From contig OAPG01000018.1 in assembly GCA_900208305.1 (NCBI GenBank), forward strand, positions 186,001 to 250,000: a DNA stretch of 64,000 nucleotides. The letters are read 5' to 3'. The position numbers were made by a program, and so were the translations under genes. The notes under the pieces are model-generated. The model was not told the DNA's origin, searched no databases, and saw only the letters and a program-made list of their open reading frames with translations. This document shows, piece by piece, positions 50,716 to 60,962 of the stretch (positions are counted from its first letter, which is position 1; every line of letters begins with the position of its first letter). The DNA comes from Melanopsichium pennsylvanicum. Lineage: Eukaryota > Basidiomycota > Ustilaginomycetes > Ustilaginales.

Positions 50716-52198
50716 GGACAATGGATCCGGTAACATTTACAAAATTATGATTACCGAGGAGAAAGTCAAAAACTGTGTGTGTGAGTGAGTGTGTGAATGA
50801 GCGACACTTCAGCGGGTAAATTACTGTAGGTTTACTGTAAAATGAGTAAAAAGTTCTATGATTAGCTTGTGATTGGAATTGTCATTAAAAGCGAGCTACA
50901 GATGATAGGGACAGAAGCAGACGAGCAGCTGCAAACGGTTAAAAGCCAAGCGAGTAAGTCGCTGGCCACCGAGCTGCATTATTGACGATCATGCCCAACC
51001 TGAGAAAACGCACCAAGAGGTGATGGCTGACTTTTACCTATACGGTATTTCACCCAACGCATATCGTCATGCTGTCTCGCAAATCTTTTTTTATATACAT
51101 TTTTTTTCTTTTATTCAACCTGAGTGGAGGCGGGTGAAACAGAAAGAAAGTGAAAAACTGCAAGAGCATGCACGATCGGATGCAAAGCCGTCCCAATCTC
51201 TCTCTATCTCTCCCACTCTCTGTCGCCCCTGCACCATCACTAAGTGCCACTACTGCACACGGACATCCCGGCCTTGATTTCTGGCCCAAAACGCTCATCT
51301 CTTCTCTGAACACCTGCATGTGCCTGTACTGCTGCAGATTCAACTCACCGCAGCTGAATGATATTACCCCTTAACAGGTGAAACCAAACCTATTTTTTTG
51401 TTTTTCCGCAAATCAACCCACCAAATTGCAATTGCCAGGAGAGCAGAGGTGCCAGAGGATGTCCCGATCCTGAGCTGGCGATCGTCGGACCTCATCCTCC
51501 TCTTGCCTCTCCTTCCGGTACCATGTCTTTTTGTAGTTGGTCACGATCGCGCTTCGCATCCCGAAACCTACAAGCACAGCATATCAGCAAGTTTGACATT
51601 CATGACATCGATTAGAATATTGAATGACCTGGCTTCCTTGTTGGTTCTTGGAATCGCTTCTGGTGTATTGTGCGGAAAGGGTGCCTCGATCAAGTAAGCA
51701 TCCGACTACACTCAACTCTCAGATCAGTCAGAGCGGAGACGGAATGTGTGTGTCAGTGTTCGGCAAGCGTTCCGATTCACGCTGCCTTGTTGTAGAAGCG
51801 TCGAGCGTGATCATACAAAGTCACGACAACGCAGAGTTAGCCGCCTCGGATGGTGCGAAATTTGAAAGTTTAAATTTATGTTTACGATTTTGAGTGGAGA
51901 TGCATCATCGTGCAAGATTTTTTTTTGATTTTTTTTCTTTTCTCTTTCCTGTTCTTGACCCGCTCTCTGCGCAGTTGATTGCATTGCAGAAACACATTTG
52001 GCTAAAGTGGATGGCATTGTGGGAATGGTGGTTTAATCTGCATTCAACATCGCATTGGCAACCATTTTGCTTTGCCCTGCCTTTTTTACGACAACCACAA
52101 TCCTACTTCTCTCTACTCACCGAGAGCACAGATACACTCATATACAGTACAGGGCGAGGGTGTCAGCTTCCTCCGTCCTTGTCCGTTGAAAAGGGATA

Positions 52199-55100
52199 AT
52201 GTCCAACTCGACATCCCCTGTCCCTCCTCCGCTTAATCTAGCAACCACCTCGGAACCGATTCCGACCTCTTATTCATCCACATCAACACCATCCTCACAT
52301 ACACCGAAGCCACCTACTTCAAATACGTTCACAACAATTTCGACGCCCACACTACCACAATCATCACTCACGCCTGCAGCACCAGCACCAGCATCAGCAC
52401 CAGCATCAGCACCAGCATCAGCACCAGCAACAGCACCAGCAACAGCAAGAGCTTTACAAGCTTCCGCCTCATCATCATCGTCATCCACCCCAACAACCGC
52501 AGCCAACACGGCACTATCCGCTCCAACTACACCTTCCGCCGCAACTGTATCCGATCCTACAGCAGAAGACGTCGAGATGGCAGTCTCCACCGTCTCGCAC
52601 CCGAGCCCAGATCTCGTCGCATCCGACATCAACGCCGCTGCTTCTCTCAAACCCATCAGTCCCGTAGCAAGTGCTACCATCCCTCCCAATGTTGCCGATC
52701 CTCGTCTCAATCTTGCTCTGCTCGGTACCATGTCGCCCGAACGAGCGCACAGATCTGGCTTGAACCCATCGCAAAACGTGGGATCTGGCACGAGCTACAG
52801 CTCTCCTCCACAAGCTTTCCGTCCTCCTAGCAATTCACCTACGCCTTTTTTCAACGCCAAAGTAACGTCCGTTACACCAAGTCCCGTAGTCAAGCCGACG
52901 CATGTAACTCCATCTTCTATCACCTCGGCAGCTCCTTCCACGCCCGCTTCTACCGCCACGTCGGATGCAGCCACATCAGCAGCACCCAAGATGGCCCCCG
53001 TTGTACCAGGTATGGGCACTCTTCCTCCCAATATATCGGCCGCCGCTTCCGGCTCAGGCGCATCCGGTTCCAACTTTTCAGCAACAGACACGCTTCGCGC
53101 GATCCCAACCAACAAGAACAATCCTGCGTTCCTCAACAAGCTCCGCTCCATGGTCGACGATCCCAACACCGACGAACTCATCCGTTGGTCCCCCGACGGC
53201 GCCTCTTTCTTCGTCCCCAATCACGTCCGTTTTGGTGACGAGGTGCTCCCTCGCTTCTTCAAACACAACCGCTTCTCATCCTTTGTCCGCCAACTCAACA
53301 TGTATGGCTTCCACAAGGTGCCGCACCTTCAGCAGGGTGCTCTCAAGCACGATTCTCCCCAGGAAAGCGAGCTTTGGGAGTTTTCCAATCCGCATTTTCA
53401 CAGAGATCATCCGGACTGGTTAAGCAAGGTTCAACGCAAGAAAGGTCCCAGAGACGAAAAGGACGCGCAAGGCGAACGCGAGGTAAGCAGCAGCACGGGC
53501 CAGGAACTCATGCCTGCCGGAACGCTGATGCGCACTGATTTCGGCAAGGCGGTCGAGGACGGCAGTGGAGGCGAGGGGGCGTTGCAATTGGCCAGTGTGC
53601 TCAATGCCATCAATGCCATCAAGAACGCTCAAACCAGCATCTCGGCCGATCTGAGGCACCTCCAGAATTCGAATCAGAATCTCTGGCAAGAAGCCGTCGA
53701 ATCCCGTCAACGTGCCAAGAGGCAGCAAGAGACCATCAACAAGATTCTACGCTTTCTCGCCGGCGTGTTTGGTAATCAGGACGACGCCGAGACCCCCGTC
53801 CCCGGCAAAAAGGTTTCTGGCAACAAGGCTCGTGGTGGTCGTCGAGTGGGCGTGCGACCGCAACAGAGGCGAAAGGGAAGATTGATGATCGAAGACGGCA
53901 CTACTTCTTCGCCCAAGCATGGTCTAGAGGGATTGGAGTTGCCTGCCGACGAAGAAGAGATCGAAGAGATGCCCTCCCACCTTCGCTTCCAGGAAGCCTC
54001 CGGTGGCGATTCACCCAAAGGTCAAAGTCCTACTAACACCAACGGGGGCTCACGGTTTATCCACATCGGTTCGCCTCCTAACAGCACCCGTGCCAACGAC
54101 TTTTCAAAACAACTCTCTGAGGCTGTTTCTACTCCCGGTGGGAGCAGGAGGCTGAGCAGCCAAGCAAGCAATCAGGTTTTGAATGCGTTGGCGTCAGGGG
54201 AGGGCAATGCGTGGTTGGCAAGCCTGTTTGGGGCAAGTCTAGCGAATCAGGGGAGCAAAAGTACTGGACCCGCCAATGGAGGCGGGTTGAAATTGGACCC
54301 TCAGATGGTAGCTGCGCTGCAGCAGGCGCTCGCTAGCGCTGGCACTGGCACTGGTGGCGCGAATATGGATTCTGCCAGCGCTCCAGGGGGAGATTACTTT
54401 GGCGACGGAAGCGGAGGAGACGGTGCAGATGACTTTTCTTCTCGCTTCTCTGCTTTCCCTTCAAGTGGATCTATCGCTAGCAGCGGTGCAGGATCAAGTC
54501 AGGCGGGGCTAGGTTTGGATGCAGATGCACTAGCCAGAATCGCAAGCATCTCTCAAGCCCTGGTCCAATCGCCCGCTAGGCAAAACTACAACGCTTCCGC
54601 CTCCTCAATCAATAACAACAACTATGGTCTTGCTACGCCAAGCAAAGGTGGCGCCAACCTCTTTGACACTGGCGACGAGGCAAACAATCAGCAGCTGGCC
54701 CTGTGTCTGTCCAGAGCCACAAGAGACCTTCAGGACACGAGCAGCAGTGTGGATCAAGTGCAGAACAGCATCAATAGTCTGATCGAAGGACTGCAGGGAA
54801 ATCCCAATCCTCTTTCGAGTATCTCTCAGTCCCAACCAGCTAGTTCTGCTTCTGCACCTTGGCAAGATGCAATTTCGTCCAACGATGGTGTAGCATTCGG
54901 CGCGGGAATTCTTGGGAACAATAGCACTGGCTCCAACATTGGTTTTGATGGATTACAGCTCGGTACTGGACCCACTGGCGCGACTCCTCCCCCGAGCTCG
55001 GCTGCTGCGATGCCCGGCGACAACGGTGGCGGTGTTGGTCTTAGTGGTGATGGTGGTGGGATGGGAGATTTCGACGTGGATTCGTTCCTATCCCAATTTG

Positions 55101-55474
55101 TCGACTCATCGCAAGCTCCCGGTGGAGGCGTGACGAGCCCTACAAATCAAACTCACGTTGGCGAATCGCCCAGTTTTGCGTTCTCGCCAGCGACCACTGC
55201 AGCGTTTCTACATGGAGCTGGTGCAAACGATGCGGCTGGCATCTATGCCCAGGAAATTGGGTCTGGTAGTAATTCGGCAAGTAGCAGTAACAGTAACAGT
55301 CCGCCAGAGAACGATGGGCCCTGGAACAAGGCAGCGGCGGCAGCAGCAGCAGCAGCACAGGGGGGAAAGAAGAGAAAACCAAGTTCGTCTGCAATTGCAA
55401 GCCCGATGGATGTGGATATGTCGACGGAAGTCAGGCCGAACAAGAAGAGTGCGAATTCCAGTAAGAGGGCTTGA
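52199..55474 (+). CDS. HSF1: Heat shock transcription factor-type DNA-binding protein
   Basis: 1091 aa from the ATG at 52199. The first 300 residues are low-complexity (Ser/Thr/Pro/Ala), including (A)SAP/(A)TAP repeats from a GCACCAGCATCA-type DNA repeat. The HSF winged-helix domain is at about 307-415: FLNKLRSMVDDPNTDELIRW, FFVPNHVRFGDEVLPRFFKH and the recognition helix RFSSFVRQLNMYGFHKV, with a long wing (HLQQGALKHDSPQESELW) and NPHFHRDHPDWL. A helical heptad region at about 450-505 (LASVLNAINAIKNAQTSISA, LQNSNQNLWQEAVESRQRAK) should trimerise it. The C-terminal half is Gly/Ser/Asn-rich with acidic-aromatic patches (GDFDVDSFLSQFVDSS), a likely activation domain, and ends in a basic KKRKPSSS and RPNKKSANSSKRA. 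Known role: binds heat-shock elements (nGAAn repeats). A Skn7- or Sfl1-type HSF cannot be ruled out, but no receiver domain is present. Confidence 0.9.
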   Translation: MSNSTSPVPPPLNLATTSEPIPTSYSSTSTPSSHTPKPPTSNTFTTISTPTLPQSSLTPAAPAPASAPASAPASAPATAPATARALQASASSSSSSTPTTAANTALSAPTTPSAATVSDPTAEDVEMAVSTVSHPSPDLVASDINAAASLKPISPVASATIPPNVADPRLNLALLGTMSPERAHRSGLNPSQNVGSGTSYSSPPQAFRPPSNSPTPFFNAKVTSVTPSPVVKPTHVTPSSITSAAPSTPASTATSDAATSAAPKMAPVVPGMGTLPPNISAAASGSGASGSNFSATDTLRAIPTNKNNPAFLNKLRSMVDDPNTDELIRWSPDGASFFVPNHVRFGDEVLPRFFKHNRFSSFVRQLNMYGFHKVPHLQQGALKHDSPQESELWEFSNPHFHRDHPDWLSKVQRKKGPRDEKDAQGEREVSSSTGQELMPAGTLMRTDFGKAVEDGSGGEGALQLASVLNAINAIKNAQTSISADLRHLQNSNQNLWQEAVESRQRAKRQQETINKILRFLAGVFGNQDDAETPVPGKKVSGNKARGGRRVGVRPQQRRKGRLMIEDGTTSSPKHGLEGLELPADEEEIEEMPSHLRFQEASGGDSPKGQSPTNTNGGSRFIHIGSPPNSTRANDFSKQLSEAVSTPGGSRRLSSQASNQVLNALASGEGNAWLASLFGASLANQGSKSTGPANGGGLKLDPQMVAALQQALASAGTGTGGANMDSASAPGGDYFGDGSGGDGADDFSSRFSAFPSSGSIASSGAGSSQAGLGLDADALARIASISQALVQSPARQNYNASASSINNNNYGLATPSKGGANLFDTGDEANNQQLALCLSRATRDLQDTSSSVDQVQNSINSLIEGLQGNPNPLSSISQSQPASSASAPWQDAISSNDGVAFGAGILGNNSTGSNIGFDGLQLGTGPTGATPPPSSAAAMPGDNGGGVGLSGDGGGMGDFDVDSFLSQFVDSSQAPGGGVTSPTNQTHVGESPSFAFSPATTAAFLHGAGANDAAGIYAQEIGSGSNSASSSNSNSPPENDGPWNKAAAAAAAAAQGGKKRKPSSSAIASPMDVDMSTEVRPNKKSANSSKRA

Positions 55475-55801
55475 ATATCGCAGACAGGGGTATGAGAGAA
55501 AAGAGACAGAGAAGGGAGAGGGAGCGAAATGTAGGTTGTAGGCAAGTAGGCAAAAGAAGAAGAAGAAGAAGAAGCATGCATTGATTGATTGATTTGTATT
55601 TGTAACCTTTGATATTCTTTTTTTCTGATTTTGATTGCTGCTTGAAATTTAAGCATCTTCAGAACAATTTGGTTTCGGGATTGGTTCGTGCATTGAGAGG
55701 GCAAGGGATGAATGGCTTGATGCCAATAACACATTATGTCTGTTTGGAATGGTGTTTGTTCTGACAATGTTGGGTTTGGATGAAAGTGAGGTGGCTGTTG
55801 A
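55475..55801. other. Convergent 3' flanks of the HSF and APC permease genes
   Basis: 327 bp with an (AAG)n tract at 55554-55574 and T-rich sequence. No ORF. Confidence 0.5.
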
Positions 55802-57532
55802 TTATGAATGAGCTTGATCTTTATTGATTATTGCGTCTTGTGGTTGCTTTTCAAATTTTGAAAAACCTCTTGTTCTGAAGAGGATTTCATCGAGATCCAA
55901 AGGACCTTTGAAATCTCTTCTTCCCTTGACTGCCCAAGCTACACCACTCATGATTGCTACAACTGCAACCACGACTATGGTGTAGTTCATGTTTGAACCT
56001 GTTGTAGGTAGATCTGGTGGGAATAAGAAAAATACGTCTGTAAACAAAACGAAAAGGATTGCAAACAAATTGATCAAAGGACCCGCCACATTTCCTAAAT
56101 TATACCTTCGAAGTTTTCCACCACTATCGTTCTCATCATCCAAAACTTTTCTACCTCTAGCCAACAACAATGCAATCGGAATTATATAACTGAATTGGAG
56201 TAGCACTACACTTGAGCTCAAGATGGCGTTTAAAGCTGAACTTGAACCAAGGTAGATGCAACCAAAAATGATGACCCAAACCGTGGTGAAGATGAGAGCG
56301 GGGATGGGAACCTCTTCGTTTTTCGAGATTTTGGCCAACGTTTTCGAAAAAGGTAAACCTTGATCTCTTGCAAAAGCTTGTGACATTCTTGAACTTGTGG
56401 TTAGCAAAGCTGTGGCTGTGAAAGCCATGGAACAAACTGGAAACATGAGCAAGCATACTGCTGCTGCTTTATTCCCCACTGCTTGATAAATGATTTCCAA
56501 CAAGGGTCCTGCACTGCTGCTGATGACCGAATCGAAATCTTGCAATACGAAGAGAAACACCATAAGAACGATGAAAGTGCTACTTGCTCCAATGGCAACA
56601 GCAAGGATCATTGCTCTAGGTGCGTTTATGGCAGGGTTATCAATTTCGTCAATGAGATGAGTAGCACCATCACTACCAAGTAGGGAGAAGGCGGCTTGGA
56701 GTAAACCTAGGATCCAAGCAACGCCATTATTCCAACCAGTTTGATTAACAAACTTGCCAAAAACGAACTTTGCATCTTGATAATCTGGTGATGCTCTTGC
56801 CAAACATGTGATCATGATTACCAATGCTCCCAACAATGACCAAATCATAGCAACCCTATTCAACGTATCTAAAATCCTAACACCAAATGCATTGATGAAC
56901 CATGCACCCAAAGAAAACACCACATAAATCAAAAAAATATGCCAATTATGCTCCTCATAATTAGGATGAAGCAACGAAATTATACCCACAATAAACTGTC
57001 CTGCTAAACTCGAAGCAGTAGCAGTCAAAGCTACCCAACCAGCCACAGCGATCCAACCTGTAAAATACGAGATAACATATCTCCATTTAGGTGGGGAAAG
57101 ACAAAAGCTCCAATGATACTGTCCACCCGTTGTTGGATAAACATGACAAATTTCAGCCATTGATAAAGCTGTAGCCATAACACCAAAAAAGGCAACCACC
57201 ATTCCCCATAGGGTGACACTAGGTCCACCGGAAACAAGAGCGATCGAAAGCGATGCTGAAGCAGCCGTCCAAGAATTGAGGATGCAGTAGCATAATCCGA
57301 TCAAAGCAAGTGTGCTAAAATGTTTAACCGGGATCACGTTTTCGAGAGCGTGATTGGAAGAAGACGAAATGTGGTGCGAAGCGTGGGTTTGTGGGGAGGA
57401 TCGATAATCGTGCAATGATTGCGTGGCCACTTGCGCATGCTTTTCGGCAGCGAGGTTGACCATGGCTGCTTTGTTCGTGTTCGTTGAGGTGGTGTTGGAG
57501 GTAGAAGCGGGTGCATCTTTTGATAACGACAT
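55802..57532 (-). CDS. Amino-acid/GABA/choline permease, APC superfamily
   Basis: 576 aa from the ATG at 57532 (MSLSKDAPASTSNTT). After a Ser/Thr/His-rich N-terminus of about 65 residues come about twelve membrane spans of the fungal AAT/GABA-choline permease type: STLALIGLCYCILNSWTAA, GGPSVTLWGMVVAFFGVMAT, AEICHVYPTTGGQYHWSFCL (the conserved TGGQYHW motif), SYFTGWIAVAGWVALTATAS, and the GSDGATHLIDEIDNPAINAP signature (the ACE or APC motif region). Later spans reach PLINLFAILFVLFTDVFFLF and IVVVAVVAIMSGVAWAVKGR; the C-terminus is hydrophilic (FRTRGFSKFEKQPQDA). The family imports amino acids, GABA or choline; which one cannot be decided here. Third positions are A/T-rich relative to the HSF gene, with which it converges. 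Confidence 0.9.
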   Translation of the reverse strand: MSLSKDAPASTSNTTSTNTNKAAMVNLAAEKHAQVATQSLHDYRSSPQTHASHHISSSSNHALENVIPVKHFSTLALIGLCYCILNSWTAASASLSIALVSGGPSVTLWGMVVAFFGVMATALSMAEICHVYPTTGGQYHWSFCLSPPKWRYVISYFTGWIAVAGWVALTATASSLAGQFIVGIISLLHPNYEEHNWHIFLIYVVFSLGAWFINAFGVRILDTLNRVAMIWSLLGALVIMITCLARASPDYQDAKFVFGKFVNQTGWNNGVAWILGLLQAAFSLLGSDGATHLIDEIDNPAINAPRAMILAVAIGASSTFIVLMVFLFVLQDFDSVISSSAGPLLEIIYQAVGNKAAAVCLLMFPVCSMAFTATALLTTSSRMSQAFARDQGLPFSKTLAKISKNEEVPIPALIFTTVWVIIFGCIYLGSSSALNAILSSSVVLLQFSYIIPIALLLARGRKVLDDENDSGGKLRRYNLGNVAGPLINLFAILFVLFTDVFFLFPPDLPTTGSNMNYTIVVVAVVAIMSGVAWAVKGRRDFKGPLDLDEILFRTRGFSKFEKQPQDAIINKDQAHS

Positions 57533-59221
57533 GATATTGATTGTTGTTAATCAAAGTGGTGGTGGCGCCTCGGTGACAACAAAGTAATGACCCGCAAGGA
57601 TCTGATATAGATACGATGTCGTAGAGGTGAAAGAGGTTATTTCGTTCGTTTCCAGACTATTCTCTTATTTTGCTTGATGGCAAATCGCCCCCGAACACAA
57701 GATCGAGGTAAGATGGAATAACAGGATTGTTGGGGAGTAGGTTGGGATGAGGGAATTGCTGAACCAGAAAGTTCGACACCTACTTAAGAAGGAGATTTGG
57801 GAGTCTGTTGTGGGAGAAACAAGTCATTAGACAAGCTAGCAAGCAGCATTGATGATTGGTCGTGGTTAAATGTCAGAACAAATGAACACGTAGATGACAA
57901 TTGAGACAACTTGATGATTGAAGGGTGAGACAAGTAACATACACGATGCTGCGTTGGCAGTGATACGGTTGTCTTTCTCTATCTATGTGTCCAATCAAAA
58001 ACCATAACTTTGACTCTTTTTACCCCGCACATTCTATACCAGCGTAAGGACAATAATGATGATTTCACCAAAGTGCATCATTGATAGGCAAAACTTGCCT
58101 TTGTTCTCCTTGATAAACCAACCCAAACACATAACAACACATTGAGACAAGGCAATTGCAAAAGAAAGACGAGATAACAGCCTCTAGCCGAGGTCGGAAA
58201 CAGATCAATAAATTTTCCAACCCCGATTCTGCATGCGGTTTCCGCCACACACACACACAGTATGATGAGAGGGTTTTCATTTTTGGCTGCTATCAAGATG
58301 GTACCTACGGTTGATGCTTGCGGGCGGGATTGTGCGCTCCAAGCCTTTCTTTTTCTCGTTTGTATCGTCGCAACTTTGCTCTTCTTCAAGTACAACAACT
58401 TCAATTGGAAGCTGTGTAGAAAAGGGGGAAAGCCATGTACATGTTCAAAATGTCGTCACCACCTGAGAATCTTGTCTTTATCTTTTTGGTCATCAAGCAA
58501 AACCAAACAAATATATATATTATGTAGTATACCTTGTGGTAGTAGTTTGACGTTGCCGCGGAATATTTCTCGACATATTTACGTTTAATTTAAATTGACT
58601 GTATGTCTCCATGTAAGCCATAATTTGCGTTGTTTTTCTCTCTCAAGGCCATCACTCTGTCATGTTTGAACCTTGCTTATCTCTGCTTATTATTAAAAGA
58701 GAAATTGCAATGGTATAGAACATGCTCGTTTATCGTTGAACTAAAAGGTGGAAGGAAATAGATAGGAGAGAGCAACTCAACGGTGGAAAGCGCGATCAAA
58801 AGGAACAAAAGTTAAAGATCCGCAGCATACACAGTCTATATAGTAAACGCAAATTGGGACATCTGGAGCCCACAGAACCCGAAGCGCTTGATCTAGAGCC
58901 CAGGGAGCATTCATGTCACGCCACTAACTCGGATGATTTGTGGTGGTGTTCAATTGTGCCGAATTTTTTTGATTTTGGTTGGCTCTCTCACTATTATCTT
59001 CATTACTCAAACGTGTGTTAGACCCACAAAAGCCCGGGAAAGGCCGATTAGGAACAGTATCGGGAACACACAGAATACTCGATTGGATCAGAGCCAAAGG
59101 TAAGCAAGCGTTTAGGCCACCACCCTGTTCAGTGTATGCTTGAAACCTTTGTTTGCTTTTTGCAACTTAACTCATCATATCAGCTTTCCATTCATCTCTT
59201 CCGCATGGTATAGCAACAACC
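57533..59221. promoter_or_regulatory. Divergent region between the APC permease and TFG2
   Basis: 1.7 kb. A CA run lies at 58248-58259; ACTGTATG at 58597; nothing else conserved. Near the TFG2 start a 5' UTR intron is likely (see separate entry). The ATG-started 108-codon frame at 58262 has no recognisable features. Confidence 0.4.
59100..59183 (+). other. Probable 5' UTR intron of TFG2
   Basis: GTAAGC donor at 59100 (after CCAAAG) and CATATCAG acceptor ending at 59183, with a TTAACTC branch-like sequence 15-20 bases upstream of the acceptor. It lies 38 bases before the ATG. Inferred from consensus only. Confidence 0.45.
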
Positions 59222-60550
59222 ATGTCGAACAAATTTGAAGACGATATCGAACCTATAGCCCACACTCCTCCATCCGCTACCTCTCTAGCCAAACGTCCAC
59301 GTACCGAAGACTCGATTTCCAACTCAACTGATACCTCGAATGACCCCCTCTCCCGTCTCAGTCCCGAACCAGATGAAGATCTAGATCTGGCTGCAGGTAA
59401 ACATCCAGTATGGTTGGTCAAGATTCCAAAATTTCTGCTTCAGGCATGGTCGGCCATCCGCACCGACGATCTGCGTTTGGGTACGGTGCGAGTGTACGAT
59501 CCGGACCACAAGGGTCATCAACGTATGGAGCTGCTTCTACCCGATCCACCCGCCCCAGCTGTACCCACCGAACCACGCAAACCCAGAAATCCTAGGTGGG
59601 ACACCATTCCAAGAGCATACGATCTCAAATTGACCGCAGATAGCGCTTCCACATTGAAACGCAACATCTACGCGTTTAGGGAGAAAGTCCAAGACGTCGA
59701 TGGCGCCCCTGGCTCCTCTTTGTCTCTCGTCAAGAAACCAGATGATACCGAATCGGATTCGAATGATGAACAAGATGATCAAGGTGGAAGAACCAAGAAG
59801 CGAGCTAAAAAAAGACGAATCACAGCATTATGTGGAAGTGTGACCAACGAAGCTGCTCTTCAACCTCAGATTCGTTCGTCTTCTTCTTCCTCTGCTTCCA
59901 CATCTATGGATGTCAAAACTGGATTGTCTGGGTTCGGTTCCGCCGCACCCATCTCGGACTCGTATCGAGAATTACTTCGTAAAAGACGTCAAGAAGCCAG
60001 TACACCAAAAAGATCCATCAAGATGTTAGACTCAACCGACGCTGGAAGGCACAACATGTTGGTAGCAGGCGTAGGTGCCGGTCTCACCTCTTCCACTTCC
60101 ACACGTTCTCGATTCAACGCTGCTATCGCCACAAAACCTAAAACTGGACCAGGTGCGACAAGTGCAAGTGGCGAAAAGTTTGCAAGAATGCCCAAGAACG
60201 AACTGTTGGATTTGTTGTTTACGCTCTTCGAACGATGGCAGTATTGGAGCTTGAAAAAGTTGAGAAGTGAGACGCAACAGCCAGAGAGTTATTTGAGAGA
60301 TGTTTTGACTGGGATTGCGGATTTGCACAAGAGAGGACCGTATGTGGGGAATTGGAGTTTGAAGCCAGAGTACAGTAATGCGAGGAAAGAACAGGAGGTT
60401 AAGGAACAGCAACAACAGCAAGAGAAGAACAAAGCCAAAGCTGGTGTTAGTGGAGGTGCAGATGATGACGAAGAAGACTTTGGAGAAAACGACGAGAGTG
60501 ATGATGATGATGATGATGATGATGATGGGGAAGATTTTGATGAAGTGTGA
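59222..60550 (+). CDS. TFG2: Transcription initiation factor IIF beta subunit (RAP30/TFG2)
   Basis: 442 aa from the ATG at 59222. TFIIF binds RNA polymerase II and helps place it at promoters. The dimerisation part is at about 55-210: VWLVKIPKFLLQAWSAIRTD, LGTVRVYDPDHKGHQRMELL, IPRAYDLKLTADSASTLKRN, then a Lys/Arg-rich linker (KKRAKKRRITALCGSVTNEA) typical of the fungal subunit. The C-terminal winged-helix domain is FARMPKNELLDLLFTLFERW, YWSLKKLRSETQQPESYLRD and LTGIADLHKRGPYVGNWSLK-like, followed by a Gln/Lys-rich piece and a terminal run of about nine Asp encoded by GAT repeats (60499-60530). Convergent with MRPL3. Confidence 0.92.
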   Translation: MSNKFEDDIEPIAHTPPSATSLAKRPRTEDSISNSTDTSNDPLSRLSPEPDEDLDLAAGKHPVWLVKIPKFLLQAWSAIRTDDLRLGTVRVYDPDHKGHQRMELLLPDPPAPAVPTEPRKPRNPRWDTIPRAYDLKLTADSASTLKRNIYAFREKVQDVDGAPGSSLSLVKKPDDTESDSNDEQDDQGGRTKKRAKKRRITALCGSVTNEAALQPQIRSSSSSSASTSMDVKTGLSGFGSAAPISDSYRELLRKRRQEASTPKRSIKMLDSTDAGRHNMLVAGVGAGLTSSTSTRSRFNAAIATKPKTGPGATSASGEKFARMPKNELLDLLFTLFERWQYWSLKKLRSETQQPESYLRDVLTGIADLHKRGPYVGNWSLKPEYSNARKEQEVKEQQQQQEKNKAKAGVSGGADDDEEDFGENDESDDDDDDDDDGEDFDEV

Positions 60551-60962
60551 TCGAGTGTAGTGTTGTGGGGAAAAATGTGATGCTGTGAAATGCTGTGTTT
60601 GAAATCCCATAGTCGAGGCTGGTGAGCAATTGCTTCAGTTGTATTATACTGTACAGCGTCTTGTGGGTGCATGTGATGTTAACGAGCAATTGCACACAAA
60701 GAGGGAACAGGGTTTCTCACACATTCAAAGTTCTGATGATTGATTGGGACAGGTAATTGCGAAACCGACACCATCGAACCTGTCTGATTCTTTTTTTTGG
60801 ACGAAAAGCATGTCTATGAATTGACTAAAACATACATTTTTGTTTTGAACTGGTAAGAGCGGACAACTGGTTTTGTAAACGAAGATGTTCTCAACAAGTT
60901 TTCTTTTTTTTGAGAGAGAGAGAGCGTTGAAAGGGAGGGTTTTTTGACGCTGCAAGTTTTGA
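60551..60962. other. Convergent 3' flanks of TFG2 and MRPL3
   Basis: 412 bp. TACTGTA at 60647-60653 and a short GA run at 60914-60924. Frames here are short and unsupported. Confidence 0.5.

Larger units (their letters stand above)
49975..52198. other. Intergenic chitin synthase to HSF gene, repeat rich
   Basis: 2.2 kb. It holds a GTGTAT hexamer array (50209-50313), ATC/CAT repeats (50575-50599), a 25-A run (50691-50715), two TACTGTA at 50822 and 50833, and TACAGTA at 52143. Short hydrophobic frame at 51602-51690 ends at an AA|GTAAGC donor but no convincing next exon was found. The last kb is probably the HSF leader and promoter. Confidence 0.5.

Noticed and set aside
51602..51690. Short hydrophobic frame ending at a GTAAGC donor, possible small gene
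   Set aside because: I tried several downstream acceptors and none continued into a plausible protein.
58262..58588. 108-codon ATG frame with one hydrophobic stretch and Cys pairs
   Set aside because: No family resemblance, odd codon pattern, within the permease/TFG2 promoter gap.
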